Positions 1 through 9,372 of a stretch of 64,000 bases of DNA are shown here, one piece after another (within the stretch, counting starts at the first letter, position 1; every line of letters begins with the position of its first letter). A program made the translations under genes and the position numbers. The DNA is from Buttiauxella agrestis ATCC 33320. GTDB lineage: Bacteria; Pseudomonadota; Gammaproteobacteria; Enterobacterales; Enterobacteriaceae. The stretch is taken from the NCBI RefSeq assembly GCF_000735355.1, contig NZ_JMPI01000036.1:16368-80367 (forward strand). The letters run 5' to 3'. Below the pieces are notes generated by a model, which was not told the origin of the DNA, did not search any database, and was given only the letters and a program-made list of their open reading frames with translations.

Positions 1-1
1 T

Positions 2-1993
2 CTTGGGACTGATGTGATCAGTTGGGACAAACGTATGTTTGATCTCTATGAGGTTCCGGCGCACCTGAAACCTACCTACGCATTGTGGCTGGAGCGTATT
101 GTCGCTGATGATGCGCCTGCGGCTGAGAAAACGGTGCGCGATGCCTTGCAGGCTCGCGTGCCATTTAAGATGGAATATCGCATTCATGTCAAAGAAGGCA
201 TTCGCCATATTCGCTCTCTCGCCAACCGCGTACTGAATAAAAATGGTGACGTCGAGCGTTTGCTGGGCATCAACATGGATATGACCGAAGTGAAACAGCT
301 GAACGAAGCGCTGTATCAGGAAAAAGAGCGTCTGCACATTACGCTGGACTCGATTGGCGAAGCGGTGATTTGTACTGATGTGGATATGAATATCACCTTT
401 ATGAATCCGATCGCCGAAAAGTTGAGCGGCTGGCCGCAGCAGCAAGCGGTTGGTCAACATATTCTGGCAATCCTACACATTACCTTTGGTGACAACGGCC
501 CGGTAATGGAAAACATTCATAGCGGTGATTATTCCCGCGCGACGATTGAACACGATGTGGTTCTGCATTGCCGCAACGGTGGCAGCTACGACATTCACTA
601 CAGCATCACACCGCTGACCACACTTGATGGGCAAAGTATTGGCTCGGTGCTGGTTATTCAGGACGTCACCGAATCGCGTAAAATGCTCAAACAGCTGAGC
701 TACAGCGCCTCACACGATGGGCTGACTCATCTGGCAAACCGGGTCAGCTTTGAAAACCACCTTAAACGCCTGCTGCAAAGTGCCGGAGAAAATCGTCAGC
801 GCCACGCGTTAGTGTTTATCGATCTCGATCGCTTTAAAGCGGTGAACGATTCCGCGGGTCACGCGGCGGGCGATGCGCTGTTGCGTGAGCTTTCTTCTTT
901 AATGCTCAGTATGTTACGCACTGGCGATTTCCTCGCGCGCCTGGGCGGCGATGAGTTTGGATTGCTGCTGCCGGATTGTTCGTCTGACAATGCGCGACAT
1001 ATTTCGGAACGGATTATCCAAAGCATCAATGATTACCACTTTACGTGGAACGGGCGTTTACATCGCATTGGTGCCAGCGCCGGGATCACGCAAATTGATG
1101 CCGATAATCGCCTGGCATCTGAGGTGCTTTCCCAGGCAGATATCGCCTGTTATGCCTCAAAAAATGGTGGCCGTGGCCGGGTAACAGTCTTTGAATCTTC
1201 CCAGCATGACATCCGCAAAGATGGCCAAAACATCACCCTTGCCGAGCAAAAATCTATCATCAATGATAATCCGATCTTGATGATTGCCCTTGGTGTAGCA
1301 CCTCCGCGCATCCCGGAGACAACCAGCTTCTATCTGCTTTCGCTGCGCTTCTGGGGCAACGACGGCGTGGTCATTGACGAGAAAACGTTCCGCACAGCCG
1401 TCACCGATGCTGAGTTGCACTGCGCGCTCGATCTGCGGATCTTCAACGAATTCTTCAGCAAGTTTTCTCAGTCCGTAACCAACAAAGGCTTTGGCGTCGC
1501 CCTTGCCCTCTCCTCTCACAGCCTGCCGTGTGACAAGGTCGTTGACGAATTGCTGGCACTGTTCGCACGAAGCGCGCTCCCAACCCGCTTGTTGCACCTG
1601 ATGGTGCATTGCGAAGTACTCCAGAACGACGATGAAAAAATCGAAAGAAACCTGAAAAGGCTGCATGACAGCGGCTGTCAGTTGATTCTTAGCCATGTGG
1701 GGCGTGACCTGGATATCTTTAAACGTGTTGCGCGCCAATACTTCAGTTACATCATTGTCGATGAAGAACTGATTCAGAACGTGCATTGCAACCTGATGGA
1801 CGAAATGATGGTGACGATTATTCAGGGTCACGCACAGCGCCAGACGCTGCAAACTATCGCAGGCCCGGCGGATATCCCGATGGTGATGGATACGCTGTCA
1901 GGAATTGGCGTCGATCTGATATTTGGCGAAGCAGTCACTCAACCGTTACCGCTGGAGATGCTGCTCAACTCCAGTTATTTCGCCATCAATTGA
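2..1993 (+). CDS. dgcE: Diguanylate cyclase DgcE (YegE), C-terminal part, 5' end outside the window
   Basis: The reading frame is open from base 2, so the N-terminus (in E. coli a MASE1 membrane sensor plus PAS domains) lies upstream. The visible part holds two PAS-like domains (about residues 1-95 and 100-225, numbered from the in-frame GTG at 14), then a GGDEF domain. The GGDEF signature is intact at residues 311-315 (RLGGDEF) and is preceded five residues upstream by an RxxD inhibitory I-site (RTGD). The C-terminal 240 residues align in position with an EAL domain but show no EAL signature or metal ligands, as in E. coli DgcE, so only c-di-GMP synthesis with product inhibition is expected. 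The stop overlaps the end of the convergent alkA by 8 bp. Confidence 0.93.
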   Translation, partial: LGTDVISWDKRMFDLYEVPAHLKPTYALWLERIVADDAPAAEKTVRDALQARVPFKMEYRIHVKEGIRHIRSLANRVLNKNGDVERLLGINMDMTEVKQLNEALYQEKERLHITLDSIGEAVICTDVDMNITFMNPIAEKLSGWPQQQAVGQHILAILHITFGDNGPVMENIHSGDYSRATIEHDVVLHCRNGGSYDIHYSITPLTTLDGQSIGSVLVIQDVTESRKMLKQLSYSASHDGLTHLANRVSFENHLKRLLQSAGENRQRHALVFIDLDRFKAVNDSAGHAAGDALLRELSSLMLSMLRTGDFLARLGGDEFGLLLPDCSSDNARHISERIIQSINDYHFTWNGRLHRIGASAGITQIDADNRLASEVLSQADIACYASKNGGRGRVTVFESSQHDIRKDGQNITLAEQKSIINDNPILMIALGVAPPRIPETTSFYLLSLRFWGNDGVVIDEKTFRTAVTDAELHCALDLRIFNEFFSKFSQSVTNKGFGVALALSSHSLPCDKVVDELLALFARSALPTRLLHLMVHCEVLQNDDEKIERNLKRLHDSGCQLILSHVGRDLDIFKRVARQYFSYIIVDEELIQNVHCNLMDEMMVTIIQGHAQRQTLQTIAGPADIPMVMDTLSGIGVDLIFGEAVTQPLPLEMLLNSSYFAIN

Positions 1994-2831
1994 CGGGAAC
2001 CCAGCCGTCGCTATACCAGATATGCAACAGCGCGTATGAGCGCCAGGGTTTCCAGCGCTCCGCATAACGGCGGATTTGCGCGGGCGTCATACCAGGGAAG
2101 CGTTGTTTAATCAGGTAATCATCGGGCAAGAAAACATCTTTGGCTTGCCAGCCCCGTAGCGCAATGTAGTTTGCCGTCCAGCGCCCAATCCCCGGATACG
2201 TGGTTAACACTTTAACGCCCCTCTCAACATCCACAGGGCTGTTAAGCGGAAACTCACCATTCACCATGAGTTGCGCAAGATGAATAATGGCTTCGCCGCG
2301 TTTTAACGGCATTCCGAGCTGTTTTAGCTGCTCAGGTTGTAACGCGGCCAGCTTTTGGGGCGTGGGAAAAACAAACCACTCAGGATTTTCCACCAGCGGT
2401 TCGCCAAAAGCCTGCGCCAGTTTACTGGTAAGTTTCGCCGCCATCGCCACACTGACGAGCTGCCCTAAAATCGCGCGAATAGATTGCTCGAAAGTGTCCA
2501 TACAACCCGGTAAGCGCAAACCGGGACGTGCCGCCGACAATTCCCCCAGGCTTTCCAGAATGGTGTGCGGCTGGCAATCGAGATCCAACAGTTGCCTGAT
2601 GCGTTGCAAAACTTCCTGCGCCACCGGCTGCAACCCTTCGCTTAATGTCACGTTTAGCTGGCAGCGTGCTTCATCAGGTTCCAGCGTGAGCAGACCCTGA
2701 TGATCCCCCAAAGCAAAGCTGCGGCAATACTGCTCTTCGGTAACAATCTCTATGCCGTTAACCGCACGCCCGGCAAGAAAACCAAACATCCAATTCCAGT
2801 CGTACGGCGGGTTGTAGTTCAGTTGATACAT
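1986..2831 (-). CDS. alkA: DNA-3-methyladenine glycosylase II
   Basis: 281 aa, close to the 282 aa of E. coli AlkA. The protein removes 3-methyladenine and other alkylated bases by base excision repair. It shows the helix-hairpin-helix (TYPGIGRWTANY) followed by the GPD region with the catalytic aspartate in FLPDDYLIKQ. The N-terminal AlkA_N fold is also present (NYNPPYDWNWMFGFLAGR). The gene converges on dgcE with an 8-bp overlap and is divergent from yegD, with about 70 bp between starts. In E. coli alkA belongs to the Ada regulon; no Ada box was assigned here. Confidence 0.96.
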   Translation of the reverse strand: MYQLNYNPPYDWNWMFGFLAGRAVNGIEIVTEEQYCRSFALGDHQGLLTLEPDEARCQLNVTLSEGLQPVAQEVLQRIRQLLDLDCQPHTILESLGELSAARPGLRLPGCMDTFEQSIRAILGQLVSVAMAAKLTSKLAQAFGEPLVENPEWFVFPTPQKLAALQPEQLKQLGMPLKRGEAIIHLAQLMVNGEFPLNSPVDVERGVKVLTTYPGIGRWTANYIALRGWQAKDVFLPDDYLIKQRFPGMTPAQIRRYAERWKPWRSYALLHIWYSDGWVPVN

Positions 2832-2903
2832 TTTCTTGTCCTATTGTTTAGTCTTAGTAATTCCGCTAAAGTCGCCCCCCTTCTTCACCGGCATGGGGAT
2901 TTT

Positions 2904-4262
2904 ATGCAATTTATAGGCTTCGATTATGGTACTGCAAACTGCTCTGTGGCAGTGATGCGCGATGGTGTTCCGCAAGCACTGGAGATGGAAAACGGCTCGA
3001 CGCTGCTTCCTTCAATGTTGTGCGCCCCGACGCGTGAGTCAGTCAGTGAATGGCTATATCGCCATCATGAAGTCCCGGCTACCGGCACTGAAACTCAGGC
3101 GTTGTTGCGCCGTGCAGTCTCCTTTAACCGCGATGAAGACATCGACGTTTTGCCAGGCAGTGTGCAATTCGGGCTGAGTTCCCTGCGCCAGTACATGGAA
3201 GATCCTGAAGAAGTTTACTTCGTTAAATCACCTAAATCTTTCCTCGGTGCTACCGGTTTAAAACCGCAGCAGGTCGCCGTGTTTGAAGATTTGGTTTGCG
3301 CCATGATGCTACACATTCGCAAACAGGCACAAAGCCAGGTTGCCGAGCCAATTACCCAGGCCGTGATCGGCCGCCCGATAAACTTCCAGGGCTTAGGTGG
3401 CGATGAAGCAAACCAGCAGGCGCAAGGTATCCTTGAACGCGCTGCACATCGCGCAGGTTTTAAAGACGTGGTGTTCCAGTTCGAGCCCGTCGCCGCAGGG
3501 CTTGATTTTGAAGCGACGTTAACCGAAGAAAAACAGGTACTGGTCGTCGATATCGGCGGCGGGACAACCGACTGTTCAGTGTTATTGATGGGGCCGCAAT
3601 GGCGCGCTCGTCGCGACCGCGAACAGAGTTTACTCGGCCACAGCGGTTGCCGCGTTGGCGGTAACGATCTCGACATTATGCTGGCGTTTAAGCAGCTTTC
3701 TCCGTTGCTGGGAATGGGCGGCCAAACCGAAAAAGGTATCGCGCTGCCGGTATTGCCGTGGTGGAATGCGGTGGCAATCAACGACGTGCCTGCGCAAAAC
3801 GATTTCTACAGCAGCGCCAACGGTCGCATGCTAAACGAGTTGGTACGCGATTCGCGTGAACCCGAGAAAGTGGCATTCCTGCAAAAAGTGTGGCGTCAGC
3901 GACTCAGTTATCGCCTGGTGCGTGCTGCTGAAGAGAGCAAAATTGCGCTGTCCGACAGCAAACAAGTCGCCACTATGTTGCCGTTTATCAGCAAAGAGCT
4001 GGGTTGCGAAATTACCCAACCAGAACTGGAAATGGCGATTAGCCAGCCGCTGCAACGCATCATGGAGCAAGTCACGCTTGCGTTGGAAAACAGCGCCGTG
4101 AAGCCTGATGTCATTTATCTGACCGGGGGAAGTGCGCGTTCGCCGCTGCTTAAACACGCTCTGGCACAGCAGTTACCGGGCATTCCATTAGCCGGAGGCG
4201 ATGATTTCGGCTCCGTAACCGCAGGCCTCGCCCGCTGGGCTGATGTGGTGTTCCGCGATTAA
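2904..4262 (+). CDS. yegD: Hsp70-family molecular chaperone-like protein YegD
   Basis: 452 aa with an actin/Hsp70 ATPase fold: phosphate-1 loop GFDYGTANCSVAVM at the N-terminus, phosphate-2 loop VDIGGGTTDCSV near residue 215, and adenosine motif LTGGSARSPLL near residue 410. It lacks the long Hsp70 substrate-binding domain, like E. coli YegD (450 aa). The frame is open upstream to 2700, but ATG 2904 matches the family N-terminus and has GGGGA-like spacing upstream. Its client or partner is unknown. A hairpin terminator follows directly. Confidence 0.92.
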   Translation: MQFIGFDYGTANCSVAVMRDGVPQALEMENGSTLLPSMLCAPTRESVSEWLYRHHEVPATGTETQALLRRAVSFNRDEDIDVLPGSVQFGLSSLRQYMEDPEEVYFVKSPKSFLGATGLKPQQVAVFEDLVCAMMLHIRKQAQSQVAEPITQAVIGRPINFQGLGGDEANQQAQGILERAAHRAGFKDVVFQFEPVAAGLDFEATLTEEKQVLVVDIGGGTTDCSVLLMGPQWRARRDREQSLLGHSGCRVGGNDLDIMLAFKQLSPLLGMGGQTEKGIALPVLPWWNAVAINDVPAQNDFYSSANGRMLNELVRDSREPEKVAFLQKVWRQRLSYRLVRAAEESKIALSDSKQVATMLPFISKELGCEITQPELEMAISQPLQRIMEQVTLALENSAVKPDVIYLTGGSARSPLLKHALAQQLPGIPLAGGDDFGSVTAGLARWADVVFRD

Positions 4263-4268
4263 TCAATG

Positions 4269-4294
4269 CGCCGTGGGGAAACTCACGGCGTTTT
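4269..4294 (+). terminator. Rho-independent terminator after yegD
   Basis: Seven-bp perfect stem CGCCGTG / CACGGCG (4269-4275, 4284-4290) with an 8-nt loop and a TTTT run. It lies 6 nt past the yegD stop and touches the end of the convergent antitoxin gene. Confidence 0.75.
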
Positions 4295-4589
4295 AAATCT
4301 TGAAGACTTTATTGCCTTCCGGCAGTTGTACCAGCAAGGAAAGTTTCCCCCCCATAGCCTCGATATAACGTTTCAGAGTTAATACTTTTAGGTCATTGCC
4401 GCGTTGTTCAATGGCAGTGATCGCAGGCTGACTCACCCCCATTTTTTCCGCTACCTGTTTTTGAGAAAGTGAAAGCTCTTCACGCATCAATTGCAAGCCT
4501 GTTTCCAGAACCAGTACCTGGGCCATGTGCCAGATATCAGCCTGGTCTTCAGCTGAAAATTCGGATATCACGTCCTGTAATGTCTTCAT
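4293..4589 (-). CDS. HigA-type antitoxin, XRE-family HTH protein
   Basis: 98 aa with a helix-turn-helix around residues 38-62 (SQKQVAEKMGVSQPAITAIEQRG) and the C-terminal TLKRYIEAMGGKLSLLVQ segment typical of antitoxins paired with Gp49/RelE-like (HigB) toxins. Such proteins bind the toxin and repress their own operon. The gene overlaps the upstream toxin remnant by 4 bp (ATGA), indicating translational coupling. Two matching inverted-repeat operators lie upstream of the pair. The antitoxin looks intact although its toxin does not. Confidence 0.85.
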   Translation of the reverse strand: MKTLQDVISEFSAEDQADIWHMAQVLVLETGLQLMREELSLSQKQVAEKMGVSQPAITAIEQRGNDLKVLTLKRYIEAMGGKLSLLVQLPEGNKVFKI

Positions 4590-4774
4590 TTATTTTTCTC
4601 CAGTTCAGCTAAATGCCGGGAAAACTGTTCATCCGCTTTCCTGATCAAGTCAAAATAAAAATACTTACGTCCGGATTTATCAGTGTCGCAGTCAACCTTT
4701 TCTTCAAACTGGCAGGCTGCTCGTGATACCAAAGATAAAAATCCTGAGTAAAGATTACCGTCCATGTCATACAT
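4586..4774 (-). pseudogene. HigB/Gp49-like toxin, truncated remnant
   Basis: 62 aa, where family members are about 100-120 aa. Only the last 33 residues resemble the family C-terminus (DKSGRKYFYFDLIRKADEQFSRHLAELEK, compare the GDK-G--FY---I--AD--F--HLAEL pattern). The central RelE-fold segment with the KELR and RxLFxFD motifs is absent, and the first 29 residues match nothing I know. The start codon sits 8 nt from the first operator and the stop overlaps the antitoxin, so the operon architecture survives. The likely history is an internal deletion of the toxin. A divergent small toxin cannot be excluded. Confidence 0.6.
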
Positions 4775-4781
4775 TCACCTC

Positions 4782-4822
4782 ATAAACTATAGTTTATATT
4801 TAAAGTATAAACCACAGTTTAT
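4782..4822 (-). promoter_or_regulatory. Two tandem operators for the HigA-type antitoxin
   Basis: Two inverted repeats of the form ATAAAC-N4-GTTTAT at 4782-4797 (a perfect 16-bp palindrome) and 4807-4822, centred 25 bp apart, directly upstream of the toxin/antitoxin start at 4774. The identical half-sites and the position fit autoregulation by the HTH antitoxin. This is an inference from layout; no binding data can be seen. Confidence 0.7.
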
Positions 4823-4916
4823 TAGCGAAGATTCAAACAGGAAATTATTTAGCCGCATTCCTTCGAGGATGTACGCAAAAAACCGCCATCTAAGACTTAT
4901 CCATACAGTACTTCAT

Positions 4917-4934
4917 ATTTCCTCCATTTTTCCG
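4917..4934 (+). promoter_or_regulatory. Candidate BaeR box upstream of mdtA
   Basis: The segment around CTCCAT (4922-4927) matches about 12 of 18 positions of the published BaeR box (TTTTTCTCCATDATTGGC). It lies about 50-80 bp upstream of the mdtA start, where BaeR acts in E. coli. The match is imperfect in the 3' GGC part. Confidence 0.4.
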
Positions 4935-4999
4935 CCGCTCTCACTCTCTACACTAGTATCATTAGGCCGAATGGTTTCAGGATGAGAACAAATACAACT

Positions 5000-6247
5000 A
5001 TGAAAGGCACTTTCACCACACGTGGGTTTGCGATTGCAGCCGCCGTCATTGTCGTTATCGCCGCCATTTTTTACTGGCGTCATTCGAGCACGGACAACGA
5101 AACCGCTGGTTCGCAGTCAACACAACAGCGCCCTACTGGTTCACGACAGGGAATGCGTGGTGCATTAGCGCCTGTCCAGGCCGCAACCGCGACCAGCGAA
5201 TCCGTTCCTCGCTATCTCACCGGTCTTGGCACCATCACCGCCGCCAATACTGTTACGGTGCGTAGCCGTGTAGATGGGCAACTGCTGGCGATTCACTTCC
5301 AGGAAGGCCAACAAGTTAAAGCGGGCGATTTACTCGCAGAAATCGACCCAAGCCAGTTCAAAATTGCCTTAGCCCAGGCTCAGGGACAACTGGCAAAAGA
5401 TCAGGCCACGCTTGCAAATGCGCGCCGCGATTTGGCTCGTTTTCAGCAGTTAGTGAAAACTAACCTGGTTTCACGCCAGGAAATGGACGCACAACAGGCG
5501 CTGGTCAACGAATCAATGGGCACCATTAAAGCCGACGAAGCCGCCGTCGCCAGCGCGCAGTTGCAGCTCGACTGGAGCCGGATTACCGCGCCCATTGATG
5601 GCCGCGTGGGCCTGAAACAGGTGGATGTCGGCAACCAGATTTCCAGCAGCGATACCGCCGGAATTGTCGTATTGACGCAAACACACCCTATCGATTTGAT
5701 TTTCACCCTGCCGGAAGGCGATATTGCCACCGTGGTGAAAGCGCAGAAAGCGGGAGCAACACTGGCTGTTGAGGCCTGGGATCGCACCAACAAGTTGAAA
5801 TTAAGCAGCGGTTCACTGCTGAGTCTTGATAACCAGATAGACGCCACTACTGGCACCATTAAACTCAAAGCGCGTTTTAACAATGAAGACGACGCCCTGT
5901 TCCCTAACCAGTTCGTCAACGCGCGAATGCTGGTCGATACCCAGCAAAATGCGGTTGTCATTCCAACCGCTGCGCTGCAAATGGGCAACGAAGGCAACTT
6001 TGTCTGGGTGCTTAACAGCGAAGATAAAGTCAGTAAACACCTGGTGACAACCGGTATTCAGGACAGCCAAAAAGTGGTGATTACCGCTGGGCTTTCCGCC
6101 GGGGATCGTGTGGTGACTGACGGTATCGACCGTCTGACAGAAGGTGCAAAAGTTGAGGTGGTCGAAGCGCAATCAGCGACCGCCGCTTCCCCATCGAATG
6201 AAGCTGAACACCCGCAAAAACACAAACGTAACGGAGCGACTTCCTGA
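5000..6247 (+). CDS. mdtA: Multidrug efflux periplasmic adaptor MdtA
   Basis: 415 aa from ATG 5000, equal to E. coli MdtA; an in-frame ATG at 4982 would add six residues. The N-terminus has one membrane anchor ([16 protein letters not shown]), followed by the membrane-fusion-protein pattern: lipoyl half-motif [10 protein letters not shown], coiled-coil hairpin rich in A/Q/L (residues about 120-180), second lipoyl half [15 protein letters not shown], then beta-barrel. It links the MdtB/MdtC inner-membrane pump to an outer-membrane channel (TolC in E. coli). First gene of the mdtABCD-baeSR operon; its stop overlaps the mdtB start (ATGA). Confidence 0.96.
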   Translation: MKGTFTTRGFAIAAAVIVVIAAIFYWRHSSTDNETAGSQSTQQRPTGSRQGMRGALAPVQAATATSESVPRYLTGLGTITAANTVTVRSRVDGQLLAIHFQEGQQVKAGDLLAEIDPSQFKIALAQAQGQLAKDQATLANARRDLARFQQLVKTNLVSRQEMDAQQALVNESMGTIKADEAAVASAQLQLDWSRITAPIDGRVGLKQVDVGNQISSSDTAGIVVLTQTHPIDLIFTLPEGDIATVVKAQKAGATLAVEAWDRTNKLKLSSGSLLSLDNQIDATTGTIKLKARFNNEDDALFPNQFVNARMLVDTQQNAVVIPTAALQMGNEGNFVWVLNSEDKVSKHLVTTGIQDSQKVVITAGLSAGDRVVTDGIDRLTEGAKVEVVEAQSATAASPSNEAEHPQKHKRNGATS

Positions 6248-9200
6248 TGCAGGTGCTACCACCAAGCGCCACGGGAGGCCCATCACGCCTGTTTATTCTG
6301 CGCCCCGTGGCGACCACATTATTAATGGTGGCTATCTTACTTGCCGGGATCATCGGCTATCGTTTCCTGCCCGTTTCTGCGCTGCCGGAAGTGGATTACC
6401 CGACGATTCAGGTCGTCACGCTTTATCCAGGTGCTAGCCCGGATGTGGTGACATCGGCGATTACCGCACCACTTGAGCGCCAGTTTGGGCAGATGTCCGG
6501 CCTGAAACAAATGTCGTCGCAAAGTGCCGGCGGCGCATCGGTGGTGACGCTGCAATTCCAGCTCTCTTTACAGCTGGATGTCGCCGAGCAGGAAGTGCAG
6601 GCGGCGATTAACGCCGCAACCAATTTACTGCCGACCGATCTGCCCAACCCGCCGGTTTATAGCAAAGTGAACCCGGCCGACCCGCCGATTATGACGCTCG
6701 CCGTGACCTCCTCCGCCATGCCGATGACGCAAGTTGAAGACATGGTAGAAACGCGTGTGGCGCAGAAAATTTCCCAGGTTTCCGGCGTCGGGCTGGTCAC
6801 GCTTTCCGGCGGCCAGCGCCCGGCGGTACGCGTGAAGCTGAATGCGCCCGCTATTGCCGCACTTGGCTTAACCAGCGAAACCGTGCGCACCGCAATCACC
6901 AGCGCCAACGTCAACTCGGCGAAAGGCAGCCTGGATGGCCCCGAACGCGCCGTCACGCTGTCCGCCAACGACCAGATGCAGTCGGCCGATGAATATCGCA
7001 ACCTGATTATCGCCTATCAGAACGGTGCGCCGATTCGCCTTGGTGATGTGGCAACCGTTGAGCAAGGCGCTGAAAACGCGTGGCTCGGGGCCTGGGCAAA
7101 CAAACAGCCCGCGATTGTAATGAACGTGCAACGCCAGCCGGGTGCCAATATCATCGACACCGCCGATGCCATTCGTGCGATGTTGCCCGCATTAACGAAA
7201 AGTTTGCCGAAGTCGGTCGAAGTAAAATTACTCAGCGACCGCACCACCAATATCCGCGCCTCGGTCAGTGACACGCAGCATGAGCTGATGCTCGCCATCG
7301 CCCTGGTGGTGATGATTATTTACCTGTTCCTGCGCAACGTTCCGGCGACCATTATCCCTGCTGTCGCGGTGCCGCTGTCACTGATTGGTACGTTTGCAGT
7401 GATGGTGTTCCTCGACTTTTCGATAAACAACCTGACGCTAATGGCATTAACCATCGCCACCGGTTTTGTGGTCGACGATGCGATTGTGGTTATCGAGAAC
7501 ATCTCGCGTTATATCGAGAAAGGTGAGAAACCGCTCGCCGCCTCGCTCAAAGGGGCAGGAGAAATTGGCTTCACGATTATCTCGCTGACCTTCTCGCTGA
7601 TAGCGGTACTGATTCCGCTGCTGTTTATGGGCGATATCGTCGGCCGCCTGTTCCGCGAATTTGCCGTCACGTTGGCGATTGCGATTCTGATTTCAGCCGT
7701 GGTGTCACTGACGCTGACACCGATGATGTGCGCGCGCATGTTAAGCCACGAATCGCTACGCAAACAGAACCGTTTTTCCCGTGCCAGCGAGCGCTTCTTT
7801 GACCGGGTCATTGCCGGTTACGGGCGTATGTTAACCCGCGTATTAAACCACCCATGGCTCACGTTGGGTGTGGCTTTTGGCACCCTGGCACTCACCGTTG
7901 TGCTGTGGATTTTCATCCCGAAAGGCTTCTTCCCGATTCAGGATAACGGCATTATTCAGGGTACGCTGCAAGCGCCGCAGTCGGTTTCCTTTGCCAATAT
8001 GGCGCAGCGCCAGCAGCAGGTTGCCGACGTCATATTGAAAGATCCAGCGGTAGAAAGTCTGACTTCGTTTGTCGGCGTTGACGGCACTAACCCTTCGCTT
8101 AATAGCGCGCGTTTGCAAATCAACCTCAAACCGTTAAGCGATCGTGACGACCGTATTCCGGCGGTGATTGAACGTCTGCAAAATGGCGTGGCGAATGTCC
8201 CTGGCGTCGAGCTGTATCTGCAACCGGTTCAGGACTTAACTATTGATACCACGGTCAGCCGGACGCAGTACCAGTTCACATTGCAGGCCACATCGCTCGA
8301 TGAACTCAGCACCTGGGTGCCGCAGTTAACAGAAAAACTGCGTACCTTGCCGCAACTGGCAGATGTCAGCAGCGACTGGCAAGATAGAGGCCTGGTGGCC
8401 TATGTGAATGTTGACAGAGCCAGCGCCAGCCGCCTTGGCATTTCGATGTCAGATGTCGACAACGCCCTGTATAACGCCTTTGGTCAGCGCCTGATTTCCA
8501 CCATTTACACCCAGGCCAACCAGTACCGAGTGGTGCTTGAACACGATACCAGCACCACACCGGGCCTGAGCGGGCTGGATAATATCCGCCTCGCCAGTAC
8601 AGAGGGCGGCAGCGTGCCGTTAAGTGCGATTGCCAAAATCGAGCAGCGTTTTGCGCCGCTGACTATCAACCATCTTGACCAGTTCCCGTCGACCACATTC
8701 TCGTTTAACGTCACAAGCGATCACTCGCTCGAAGACGCGGTTAAAGCGATCACGGCGGCGGAAAAAGATCTGGCGATGCCTGCGGATATCACCACCCAAT
8801 TCCAGGGTAGCACCCTCGCCTTCCAGAATGCCCTGGGCAGCACTATCTGGCTTATCGTCGCCTCCGTAGTGGCGATGTATATCGTGCTCGGCGTGTTGTA
8901 CGAAAGTTTTATTCACCCGATAACTATTCTTTCCACACTACCCACCGCAGGCGTCGGCGCACTCATGGCATTAATGCTGGCGGGAGCGGAACTGGACGTG
9001 ATTGCCATCATCGGCATCATCTTGCTTATCGGTATCGTGAAGAAAAACGCCATCATGATGATCGACTTCGCGCTGGCGGCTGAACGTGAGCAAGGCATGA
9101 AACCGTATGAGGCCATTTACCAAGCCTGTTTGCTGCGTTTCCGCCCTATTCTTATGACCACGCTTGCCGCCCTTTTGGGTGCGCTGCCGCTGATGCTTTC

Positions 9201-9372
9201 AACCGGTGTCGGTGCTGAACTGCGCCGCCCGCTGGGGATCGGCATGGTCGGTGGTCTGCTGGTGAGCCAGGTATTAACGCTGTTTACCACGCCGGTTATC
9301 TATCTGCTGTTTGATAACCTGTCGCATGCGGTGCGCCGCCGTTTCGGTCGTCGCGATGAGGAAGTGCTGTGA
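6247..9372 (+). CDS. mdtB: RND multidrug efflux transporter subunit MdtB
   Basis: 1041 aa HAE1/RND permease (E. coli 1040). Typical features are TM1 after [22 protein letters not shown], the large periplasmic porter loops, the TM4 proton-relay segment [15 protein letters not shown] with two adjacent aspartates, and the second half with [17 protein letters not shown]. MdtB forms a heterotrimer with MdtC (established as B2C in E. coli) and exports bile salts and novobiocin. ATG overlaps the mdtA stop, and the stop overlaps the GTG of mdtC, so translation is coupled through the operon. Confidence 0.97.
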   Translation: MQVLPPSATGGPSRLFILRPVATTLLMVAILLAGIIGYRFLPVSALPEVDYPTIQVVTLYPGASPDVVTSAITAPLERQFGQMSGLKQMSSQSAGGASVVTLQFQLSLQLDVAEQEVQAAINAATNLLPTDLPNPPVYSKVNPADPPIMTLAVTSSAMPMTQVEDMVETRVAQKISQVSGVGLVTLSGGQRPAVRVKLNAPAIAALGLTSETVRTAITSANVNSAKGSLDGPERAVTLSANDQMQSADEYRNLIIAYQNGAPIRLGDVATVEQGAENAWLGAWANKQPAIVMNVQRQPGANIIDTADAIRAMLPALTKSLPKSVEVKLLSDRTTNIRASVSDTQHELMLAIALVVMIIYLFLRNVPATIIPAVAVPLSLIGTFAVMVFLDFSINNLTLMALTIATGFVVDDAIVVIENISRYIEKGEKPLAASLKGAGEIGFTIISLTFSLIAVLIPLLFMGDIVGRLFREFAVTLAIAILISAVVSLTLTPMMCARMLSHESLRKQNRFSRASERFFDRVIAGYGRMLTRVLNHPWLTLGVAFGTLALTVVLWIFIPKGFFPIQDNGIIQGTLQAPQSVSFANMAQRQQQVADVILKDPAVESLTSFVGVDGTNPSLNSARLQINLKPLSDRDDRIPAVIERLQNGVANVPGVELYLQPVQDLTIDTTVSRTQYQFTLQATSLDELSTWVPQLTEKLRTLPQLADVSSDWQDRGLVAYVNVDRASASRLGISMSDVDNALYNAFGQRLISTIYTQANQYRVVLEHDTSTTPGLSGLDNIRLASTEGGSVPLSAIAKIEQRFAPLTINHLDQFPSTTFSFNVTSDHSLEDAVKAITAAEKDLAMPADITTQFQGSTLAFQNALGSTIWLIVASVVAMYIVLGVLYESFIHPITILSTLPTAGVGALMALMLAGAELDVIAIIGIILLIGIVKKNAIMMIDFALAAEREQGMKPYEAIYQACLLRFRPILMTTLAALLGALPLMLSTGVGAELRRPLGIGMVGGLLVSQVLTLFTTPVIYLLFDNLSHAVRRRFGRRDEEVL

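Noticed and set aside
2700..2903. N-terminal extension of yegD to 2700
   Set aside because: The extra 68 residues overlap alkA on the opposite strand and do not belong to the Hsp70 fold; ATG 2904 gives the normal length.
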